Assembly (NCBI GenBank): GCA_905221605.1
Contig: CAJNDS010000326.1
Location: 45,001-109,000 of the forward strand
Direction of reading: 5' to 3'
Source of the DNA: Symbiodinium natans
Taxonomy: Eukaryota; Sar; Dinophyceae; Suessiales; Symbiodiniaceae
DNA: 64,000 nucleotides
Below are positions 31,053 through 40,800 of this stretch, piece by piece. A program made the position numbers and the translations under genes. The notes under the pieces are model-generated. The model was not told the DNA's origin. It did not search any database and saw only the letters and a list, made by a program, of their open reading frames with translations. Within the stretch, counting starts at the first letter, position 1. Every line of letters starts with the position of its first letter.

Positions 31053-31789
31053 CCCCCCGCATTTTGCTGAGGGTTCATGTCAAAGATCTGAAGTCCAAGC
31101 CCAGCTCGGCACTTCAACACTAAGGGGATGCCCTGGCCACATTCCCTTGGTGCGTACTCGCCACCAAACGAAACAAACAACACACCAGTCGATCTCTGAC
31201 ATCAAACTTAAAACTCATGCAAGATCCCACCATCAGGCAGGTTGTCCTGGGTCCACATCACTGGTAACCCAAGAGTTCGTTGTCCAAACACGTGAAAAAC
31301 GAATTAAACTTGCATCCACCTGCACTGGGGCAGGGTTGTCTTGGAACGAATCCAAGAGTTCGTGGTGACAAACACGTGAAAACGAATTAATGCAAGCTTC
31401 AGATGTTTCCCACTCAGCACTCGACCTTGTCGTGGTACTCCTCCTCAGTCTCGCATCTTCCAGGTCACCAAACTCACCAACTAGCATCGGCTAGCTGATC
31501 CTTCAAGAAAAGATTGGCTTCATAGTTTCGCTTCTTCCAGCGTACCATCAGCCAAAAACGTCTTCAGAGGTGGCAATCAGACGCCTTGCAGAAGGGGCTA
31601 TAGAGTCCCTCGTTGAGTTTCATCATCATTTTGCCTCCTCTTTGCAAACTTCTCATGCACTGAAACAAGGGCTCACACTAACCAGAAAAATCGCGGGCGC
31701 TCCATGGCGGCAACGCGGCCATGGCTTCCAAAAAATGGCTGCGGGTTTCACTCACCCACCCAACCACTGAGATCACTTAGCATCTCAGT

Positions 31790-32947
31790 TCATTCTTCAT
31801 CCTCTTCGCCCTTCTTCTCGCCAGCTCCAGTTGACTCCATCAACTTGGCGCGGCGCTCCTTGGCGGCTTCCTTCATCTCCGCCAACTCAGCCGTCCTCGT
31901 TTCCATCATCACATCCTGCGAAGATCGGCTAGGCTCAGCTGGCGTCTCCGCAGGCCTCTCAGTTGGCTGGTCTCCAACCTTTCTCTTCTTCTCTTCCAAC
32001 ATCAGCTCCAAATCGGCAACACTAAAGCTTGCCTTCACACGCTCAGCAATCTGCGCGATAGCTGCTGCATCCAACTCAGATGGTACAACTGACACAGGCG
32101 AGCGAACCGCTTCGCCTTCCAGCTTTGCTCTCTTAGCAGCTTCTTCCTCGGCAGCTGACAGGTCGGCGATGCGCTTGCGCTTTCGCTCAGCTTCCTCGAA
32201 CTCTCGGTCTTGCTGTTCCGCTGCAGCCTTGAGGATCCGCTTCAGGTCCTTTTCCTCCTTCTCGAGTTTCCCAACATTCTCACCCATGATCCCAAAGGCT
32301 TGCTGCCACATGTCGGCAGGCAACGTCAAGTTGAACCTCACCACATAGTCGGTCGGCAAGTGCCACTTACACTTGCAGATCCACACAACACCGCTTCGAG
32401 TCTCACTCGCAACCACCTTCTTCCAGCTTGCCGCCCTCTGCGTGTCGGTGATCTCCTCTTTCTTTTTCTCCAGGTCCTCCAAGAATCCTGCCACAGACTC
32501 CATCACGGATCTGTAGTGGCTGTAGGCCACAAACGACCACTTGGGGACTGGTCTCTCCTTCAGCTCCGGCTCGTGAATCCGAAGTGTATCACACGACAAC
32601 ATCGAAATCACTCGCACTCGCTCCACCAGTTCCTTAAACACCAAGGATCCTTCCTTTGCACTTCTCTTCCAGCGCAACACCCATGGGGTTCCCGGCGGCA
32701 CTTCCATGTACAGTTCTCCTTCATTCACTGCCATCTCCCAGATGATGGCCTTGCCACCAATCTGTCCACGGACATCCAAGATTCCGAAGATCTTCGTGGG
32801 TTTCTCTTGTAGCTCACACACCTCCTGGATGGGCTTCACCAGCTTCTCGTATGAGCTTTGATAGCGCAATATATCCTTGTCGGATAGCGTGCCTATCACG
32901 TCCTTGAGCTCTAGCTCATCCACTGGAGTAGATACTCCATGACACAT
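31790..32947 (-). CDS. Accessory C-terminal protein retained in the deleted copia derivative
   Basis: About 385 codons from ATG 32947, open throughout, nearly identical to the C-terminal end of the 2665-residue polyprotein of the complete element but lacking a 60-residue stretch (in-frame 180-bp difference). It contains TPVDELELKDVIGTLSDKD, a globular middle (FGILDVRGQIGGKAIIWEM), a WKKVV...WICKCKWHLP segment and a long charged coiled-coil tail (KLEKEEKDLKRILKAAAEQQ). No known family. That it stays open while every enzyme domain is lost suggests recent origin or selection; I cannot tell which. Confidence 0.65.
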   Translation of the reverse strand: MCHGVSTPVDELELKDVIGTLSDKDILRYQSSYEKLVKPIQEVCELQEKPTKIFGILDVRGQIGGKAIIWEMAVNEGELYMEVPPGTPWVLRWKRSAKEGSLVFKELVERVRVISMLSCDTLRIHEPELKERPVPKWSFVAYSHYRSVMESVAGFLEDLEKKKEEITDTQRAASWKKVVASETRSGVVWICKCKWHLPTDYVVRFNLTLPADMWQQAFGIMGENVGKLEKEEKDLKRILKAAAEQQDREFEEAERKRKRIADLSAAEEEAAKRAKLEGEAVRSPVSVVPSELDAAAIAQIAERVKASFSVADLELMLEEKKRKVGDQPTERPAETPAEPSRSSQDVMMETRTAELAEMKEAAKERRAKLMESTGAGEKKGEEDEE

Positions 32948-32992
32948 CACCGAACCACTTCGGCGGCTCTGAATCCGCCAGCTCCGCTACCA

Positions 32993-33359
32993 CGTGAAAA
33001 ACTGAAGGTCCCTCTGGTACTTTTCCCTTGAAAGCACGAACCCTGACCTCTCACACAAGTGCGGACAGCTCTCTTTTCACAGTCAGAGCCACTTGAGCCA
33101 AAAGTCACGAAGTGCACAAACTAAACGAATTCTCTCTTGTGAGCTTAAACTCAGCTTCAGAACGAAGTTCCTACACACTGCACACTCACTTTAAATAGCG
33201 TATTGGGCAAAAACACACTCGTATTTCCCTGGAAATCAACGAGGCATAAACCATCGAGGATGGGATCACACGGATTCCCAATTACTCCGAAGCAAAACAA
33301 ACCTATACAAGCTGATCCAAAACATGACAAAAACATCAATGATCAGCCACAATCTTCCA
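32993..33359 (-). repeat. 5' LTR of the deleted copia derivative
   Basis: Reverse complement matches the full-length element's LTRs with a few indels. It contains the TATTTAAAG box and the TTTTGGCTCAAG spliced-leader match (33092-33103). Confidence 0.9.
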
Positions 33360-34077
33360 CATTGTTTTTGCTGAGGCGTCAACAGCATGCTCTTTTTTTA
33401 CAGCAAGCTGCCAAACTTCCAAATGCCCTATCGCGGCACTTGTGAAAGAAAACAGCTCCAAACCTAAAAGAGCAGTGGAGGTTGACAGTTTTTGGGGTAT
33501 ACTGGCCGAAATGTGGAAATTTTGTTCTTCTTGTCGTTCTAAAAAATTTGCATTGCGGCAATGGTTAACAGTGTTGAGGAATGTCTGCTGGTGTTGTTTT
33601 TTGTTCTAGACCTGAAAGCCCTCAAGATTAAAAAACGCACGTTGTATCTTATTTTTGCAAACTTGAAAGAACAAAGCCTGCAAGATTAAAAAAATGATGT
33701 ATCAGTTTTGCAGTTGGGCCTGAAAGAAGAAGATTGAAAAACGTGTTGTGTCAAGTGAAAAAAAAACAAAGCTTTGAAGATCCAAAAAGCGTGCCCTATC
33801 ACAGTTGGAGCAGATCGGTTTTGACAGTTTTCTGGTATTCTGGCTGGTTTTTGAAAGTGCTATGTCTGTTGGACTTCTTGTCACCCTAAACCTTTTTGAA
33901 AAAAGCTTTCAAGTTGAAAAACGTGCTGCATCAAATTTCTGCAGTTGGGGTCCGGTGGGTTTAAGCGTATTGTGGTATGCTGGTTAATTGGAAAGAGTAG
34001 TGTCTGCTGGTGTTGCTTTTTGTCAGCCTTAAAGAACAAAGCCTTCAAGATCAAAAGAACGTGCTGTATCAATTTTG
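33360..34077 (+). repeat. Satellite array, left part (~140-bp unit), plus spacer
   Basis: From about 33470, degenerate units share TTTTGACAGT-TT-TGGTATGCTGGC, TGTCTGCTGGTGTTGCTTTTTGTC, CCTGAAAGAACAAAGCC and AAGATCAAAAAACGTGCTGTATCA. The array resumes at 43979 after the inserted element. Antisense or sense frames here are artefacts. Confidence 0.8.
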
Positions 34078-34445
34078 TGGAAGATTGTGGCTGATCAGTG
34101 ATGTTTTTGTCATGTTTTGGATCAGCTTGTATAGGTTTGTTTTGCTTCGGAGTGATTGGGAATCCGTGTGATCCCACTCGATGGTTTATGCCTCGTTGAT
34201 TTGCAAGGAAATCATACGAGTGTGTTTTTGCCCAATACGCTATTTAAAGTGAGTGTGCAGTGTGTAGGAACTTCGTTCTGAAGCTGAGTTTAAGCTCACA
34301 AGAGAGAATTCGTTTAGTTTGTGCACTTCGTGACTTTTGGCTCAAGTGGCTCTGACTGTGAAAAAGAGAGAGTTGTCCGCACGTGTGAGGTCAGGGTTCG
34401 TGCTTTTAAGGGAAAAGGTACCAGAGGGACCTTCGGTTTTTCACG
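34078..34445 (+). repeat. 5' LTR of the complete copia element
   Basis: Starts TGGAAGATTGTGG and ends TTTTTCACG. Promoter-like CCAATACGC then TATTTAAAG at 34241-34249. The 12-mer TTTTGGCTCAAG lies at 34335-34346, about 90 bases downstream, near where R would be expected to begin. Confidence 0.93.
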
Positions 34446-34457
34446 TGGTAGCGGAGC
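34446..34457 (+). promoter_or_regulatory. Primer-binding site (initiator-Met tRNA type)
   Basis: TGGTAGCGGAGC immediately after the LTR end. This is the copia-type PBS expected to pair with a tRNA ending GCTCCGCTACCA. It overlaps the CGGAGCT microhomology used in the deletion that made the neighbouring derivative. Confidence 0.8.
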
Positions 34458-34860
34458 TTGTGCCTTGAGGTACGAGCCCGTGTATGGTCTTTGGTTGTCT
34501 GTCAGGACTCTGTGAGTGCCTGGAGGCAAGTTTGGGTTTGGAGCCCAGACTGCCAGTGGACCGGAATCTCTTGTACTCGGACCGTGTAAGTGAGTACCGG
34601 GAAGCCTATCCTGTGAGGAGGCGGATCCGGACTCATCAGGCTTGGAAGCAGTTGGTTCAGCGGCTGTTGAGGCACTTTGGAGCCCGGGCAAGGTGGTTTG
34701 TCTGGAACTGGATTGGTTGTGACCGATCTTGGAGGAATACGGTGCTTGGTAGAGTAGAACTAAGGTTCTTCAGGAGCCTGGACCATCTGGTGTTGGTGAG
34801 AGAATTTTCGCCAGAAGACGTTGTGGAGAGACTGCAGGCTGGAGCCTGAGTTCAGGAACT

Positions 34861-37800
34861 ATGTTGAATACATCCCCACGACATACCAGTGGAGCTCATG
34901 TGAGGAGTCCAAGAGGTGGACGAGAGCGTGGAAGCTCTGTGCCCATCATGGATGCTGAGACAAGGCGAAGGGTAGACCCTTTTCCGGGTTTGGGAAATCC
35001 CAACCCACTGTGGGTGCAAGGTTTGGCACAAGGAAGCCAACCTGTGTATGGCCCAGTGCCCAGAGGTCGAACTCCCGCCAGAAGCCCTCATGGGGTAGCT
35101 ACTGGAGCACCCCAACAGACAATGGGAGGCCCTTCGTTTCCCCCTGGTTTGCCTCAGCAAGCGGTAGGAAGTCCTTCGTTACCACCAGGACTATCCACTG
35201 GACCTCCTCAACCTGTGGTGACACCATCACAAACATCACCCGACGTGCAAGGGTTGACGAGACAAGTGCGAGAATTGGAAAGCATGATGCAGCAACTGGT
35301 TGTGCAGCAACAGCAGTTTATGCAAACGATGACTTCGTCCATGGTGCAGCAACAGCAGCAGCATCAGCAGTGGATGATACAGCAGCATCAGCAACAGCAG
35401 CCACAGCAACAGCAACAGGTGAATCCCCCCTTACCTCAGGATGGTGTTCCTGAGAACATGCCCAGTTCTTCTTCGGGATGTCAAGGTGCATCGCCAGTGG
35501 GTACTCCTGCGAAGGGGACCCAGCTTTTTCGGATGGCGAGCCCAAGTCCCCCACTGAGACCTCCACCTCTGGAGCAAGAAAGGGAAAGGGATGTGTTTGC
35601 TCGATCGGACAAATGGTTGCCCAGTTTGCCGACCATTGACTTTTCGTCTTGGAAGGATCGCATCTCTGAAGCTCTTGGATTCTTGACCTGGATGGAGAAG
35701 CTGACCAGTTGGGTTGGTTTGGGTTCAGAAGTGTTTCCCAATGAGCTCATGCATGCGGTGAAGACTCAAGAAGAGTCTCGGCTGAAACAGGATCGACTTA
35801 CTGTGGAGCAACAGAAGAGGTCGACGAGGCTGATGCACATCCTGCGACAGACTTTTGCAAATCATGAGAAGAGTTCTCTGATTTTGCAGACATATGTTGA
35901 AAGTGAGAGCACTTATCAACAATCTGGTTTTGTGGCTTTGAGATTGCTGGCGAAGGAGTTTTGCCTGAAGTCGCGAGCTGAATGCCTGTTCTTTCGGTCG
36001 CAGCTGGTGAATCAAACCGTGAAAGCACCCAGTATTCCGGAGATCATTCGAAAGATTGAGCATGAGTTGAACAAGTACACCAAGCTGCTCAATAGTCTTG
36101 ATCCCGATGTGCATGCTGGTGGTTTGCAGATCCAAGAAGCGGATTCGGTTATGGTTTTGCTGCGCAGTTTGCCAGATCGGTGTAGAAGCCATTGCTTGTT
36201 GCATGGCGATAGTGAATCGTTTGAAGATCTGAAAAGAGTTGCTCTGAAGTTTGAGGTGCAACAAAGGGTGTGGTCAGAAGCCCCTGGCACGAAGCTTCAA
36301 CCTTTTCGAGATCCCAATGAGGGAAAGGGCAACGAAGGAAAACCAAAAGGCAAAGGAAAGGAACAGAAAGGCAAGCGCGAATCAAGCAAAGGTGCTGGCA
36401 AACGAGCTTCAAGCCAGAACAAGAAGGATGTGGAGTGCTATGTGTGTGGTGGAAAGGGACATTATGCCCGCGATTGCTGGTATAAGGAGGGAGATTCAGG
36501 CAAGAAGCCCAATTCCCCCAATGCTAAGGCGAAAGCCAAGGCAAAAGGAGATCCCAAGAAGAAGCCCGAAAAGGGAAAGCCCAAAGGAAAAGGCAAAGGA
36601 AAGGGGAAGACAGTTGCTGAAGTCTCCCAAGAGGGTGAGTCGAGTGACTACCAGCTAACTGGAGGTGAATGGAATGAACCTGAGTCAGAGGCCCGAGTGG
36701 AATCTGTGTTGCAACCTCTGGAAGGATTGCTCGATGAAGTGAGAAAAGAGTGGATTCCCCGGAGTACTGATGAGATAGATTGGTCATGGGAAGTTGAGAC
36801 GAGAGTCCGGATTGCCGAGTTGGAGCATCGGATCTCTACCGATTTATCTCAGATGTTGCCATCTAAGTCAGTTCGGTCTTTGATGAAACCTCCGATGAAT
36901 CAAGTCAAAAGCATGGAAAAGGATGATGCAAGCAAATGGTGGTTGATTGACTCAGGAGCATCGGTGACTGTGATTGCGAAAAGATACTTGGATGAGTTCC
37001 AGATCTTGGATCGGAAGGCGTTGGGACCTAATGAGAGGTACTCAGCAGCCAACGATACCCCGGTGAATGTCTTCGAGCGAGTTCGCATCCGAGCCTTGCT
37101 GCCTATGTATGAAGGAAAGCAGTATCTTGGTTTGACATCGGTGTGTGTGACTGGAGTTGTAGCAGATGTGGCTCACAACATCTTGAGCACCGAGCAGATG
37201 GTGAATACTGGTTGGGAAGTGAAGTTCACTCGAAGAGAGATTTCGCTGCGACACGAGAAGAAAGGAGTCATGGGATATGGAGTATCCTGGGCTGGATGTC
37301 CTTGGATCTACCTGCAAGGTGATGCTGGAAAGCGAAAGAAAGTAACCTTTGGAAGAACTGAGGTTCGACCCATGGATGTGGATGATGGCCAACGACCGAT
37401 GGAGGTTGATCAGATGCAGTCAGTGCAGTCAATGACCAAGAAAAAGCAAGAAGAAATGGAGCTGCATCGGATGCGAGGCCACATTCCTTTTTCGTCCGAA
37501 TGTCCTCATTGTCGGATGACAAGAGGAACAACCCAGCATCGTCGGACCAAGGATGCTCAAGACCGACCCGTGGCGTTGCAAGCAGATTTCTGCTTCATCA
37601 ACCTGGTAACTGGTACTTTTGCGAAAGACCAGCCGACGGCTCCCAACATGAAAGTACTGGTCATGACTGAAATGTCAACCAGAATGATTGGATGTCTGTT
37701 GGTAGGGACCAATGCTGACAATACCTCCAGCTGGATTCGTTATTGGATGAATGCTTTCGGACTGGACATTGCAGGGTCTGCTGTACTGTTGAGGACAGAC

Positions 37801-40800
37801 AGCGAGACAGCGGTGAGCGCCCTCATCAAGAGAGCCAATCTGGGGATTAGGATTGTGACCCAAAGAGCACCTCCGCAGGGACATGAAGCGGTTGGTGGTG
37901 TGGAAAGGGCAGTGAGAACACTCAAGGAGTTGTTCAGCACGGTGAGGTTGGATCTACGAGCGCAGGGCTTTGACTTGAAAAGAAGTCCTCGAGCGTTTGA
38001 GTTTGGTCTGATTTACTGTGCTGCAATGCACAATCACCATGCAGCTGCCTTTGATGGGAAGAAATCACCCCAGGAGTTGGTACTACAGAGATCCCTCCAT
38101 GAGTGTGGATCGTCGTTGATAGGTGCTACAGTTCTGGCTGAGCTACCGGATTCGATGAAAACCACGGCGCTCTCCCGGTTTGTGGAAGCAGCCTATGTGT
38201 ACCCTGAAGTTGGTGGCTTGACTCATGTTGTGAGTGCCATGGTGGATGGTTGTCCAAAACACTTTCGAGCAAAGTCCATCAAGCACATCGTTCCGTTGAA
38301 GATTGGGTTGGAGCATTGTCAACATTTGCTCAAGGAGCATGATCCATCGGATACATTGGCTCCCCCGATTCTGAAGGAGAAAGAGGATGGTGTGCCCGAT
38401 CGGATTGAAGGTGAAGCGGACAAGGCCTTTGAGGGCCGAGTGTCTGAGGGACCGACCACCGACATGAGCAAAGTTGGACCTCCAGCTGCATGGGTGAAGG
38501 AACATGGTGGCACAGCGAACTGTCCTGCGTGTGGTCCAAAAAGAGGAAAAGCCAACCACAATGCTGAATGCCGAAAACGGTATGATGATTGGTTGAAAGC
38601 TCAACGACAACGGTTGGAATCGAAAGAACCAACAGAGGAAACTCCAAAAATGGACCAGAGAAGCTCAAAGGATGCGGGGGTGATGGAGTCTGGAAGTGAG
38701 CCTTCACTCCTGAAACGCCCGAAGATCACCTATGAGAGTCGACCAGATCCCAAGTTGGAGGAGAGGCAAAGCGTCCCAACACCTGCGACAGAAGTTGTGG
38801 ATGTTGACATGGAGGATTTTGAGGATCCAAGTTTGCCTTACCAAGGGATTCCAGATGAGGCAATGGAACCTGGATACTTCGAAGGAGAAACTCCCGCTGA
38901 GGATGAAGCGATCCCAATGGAGGAAGAAAAACCTCAAATGGATGTGGATTCAGTTCCAAATGAGTCCAGTCGAGTTCCCCGGCGTTTAGAGAGTTTAACT
39001 TCAGATGTGAACTCAGTTCCAGATGAGTCCAATCGAGTTCCCCGGCTGATCAATCGTATTTATTTAGACCCAAGACTCGATGTGCCTCAAGGTCCTATTA
39101 AAATGGTAAGCAGTGACGAGAGTCCGAAGTTGGTACATGTGACCAATTCGATTCTGCTCAACAAGAATAGCACTTTCCCGGAGTCCATGAAGGTGTGTGG
39201 ATCCCAAGTTTGGCTGGCAAGACCCACGAGTGTTCTGTCTGAGATAGATGGATGTCCATTAGATGTGGATAAAACAGTGGAAGGCCGGCGAACTGAGCTG
39301 CAGAGTATGACTGCTCACAAAGCAGGGAGAGTGGTTGGAGCAGACGAGGCTCAGAAGTTTGCTCGTCAGCATGGGATAAAGATCATCCCAACCCGATGGG
39401 TCATAGGCCCAAAGGTGGTGAATGGCAAGGAAGCTGTGAGAGCTCGGTGTGTGGTGCAAGACATCGCAAAGGGGAGCACAGCATCATCTTTAGGACTGAG
39501 TGCTACGACTCCTTCTTTAGAAGCGTTACGGACGCTTTTGGCCATTGCTTCGGTAGATGCTATGGATATCGCAACTTTGGATGTTAGCACTGCATTCTTG
39601 CATTCCCCCCTTCCGAAAGGATCGAAGGCGATTATCCAATTGCCCAAGGATGTTTCCGCCTGCAAGGACTATTATGTCCCGGTGTTTATGATTCTGGATC
39701 AAGCCATGAATGGTTTGAGAGTTGCCGCCAAAGCTTGGAACTTGAAGCTGGCGACAGTTGTGAAGAAAGTTGGGTTGAAGCAATGCCCAACGGAACCTTC
39801 CGTCTTCGAGGGCACTGTGAGAGGGAAAAGATTCCTCATGTTGTGCTATGTGGACGATTTGATTCTGTGTGGCACTAGAGATGCCATTCGGTTGGTGACC
39901 GACACCCTGAACGGAGAGTTGAAGATCAAGGAAACGGGTCGAATCACTTCCACTGGTGGAAAGATCACCTTTTTGGGGCGAGAGATTGAGAGACAAGGGA
40001 GTCATCTCAGGATGCGAGTGCCCCCGGCATACTTAGATGCCCTGTTCGAGACAGAGTTCTGTAAGGACCTGAAGGTGGTTACTGCTCCTCCGGACATCGT
40101 GAAAACGGTCGAGAAGGGCAGAGCAAGTGGTTCGGATCCTGAGTTGAGTGACACTGCAGCTGCGAGGTACAGAGCAGTACTTGGCCGGATTGCATGGTGG
40201 GGTCAGTCGAGACCTGACCTGAGTAGGTGGATGTCCATTCTTTCGCAAGGACAGTCCAAGCCAACAGCATGCTTTGAGCAAGCATTGCGACAAGTGATTA
40301 GGTTCCTAAAGGGACAATACCATGCATGGCAGTACTTTGGCCCTGATGGGAATGTACCGGACAGTGGGCCGGCGCAGCTGGAAGTGTATGCGGATGCCAG
40401 TTGGGCACCCCAAGCGTCGTTAGGACGAAGATCTGTGTCGGGCATAGCCATCTTTTATAGAGGATGCCTGATCAAGGGAATCTCTCGAGTTCAAGGGTGT
40501 GTATCGCTGAGTTCTTGTGAAGCCGAGTTGAGAGCCATCTTGACTGCGGTACAGGAGAGTGAGGGACTTGCGACTTTGATCGGTCAGTTGGCCGAGTCAG
40601 ATGTCACGATCCGATTGCACACTGACAGTTCCTCAGCGAGAGCGGTTTTGCTAAACCGTGGGTTGAGTAGGCGAGTTCGCCACTTAGACATCGCTGTCTG
40701 CTATCTTCAGGAGCGGATACAGGAAGCTCAGACCTTGAAGGTCATTTGGTGCCCGACAGCGGGAATGATCGCTGACGTTCTTACAAAGTGCTTGAGTCAA

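Larger units (their letters stand above)
30679..33359 (-). mobile_element. Internally deleted, non-autonomous copia derivative
   Basis: Minus strand: 5' LTR (33359-32993), primer-binding site fused directly to a 3' accessory ORF (32947-31790), the same 3' untranslated DNA as the full-length element, polypurine tract, 3' LTR (31052-30679). It lacks Gag, protease, integrase, RT and RNase H. Flanking 7-mers CGTTGTT (30672-30678) and CATTGTT (33360-33366) look like a target-site duplication with one change. It belongs to the same family as the complete element at 34078-43971, in inverted orientation. Confidence 0.88.
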
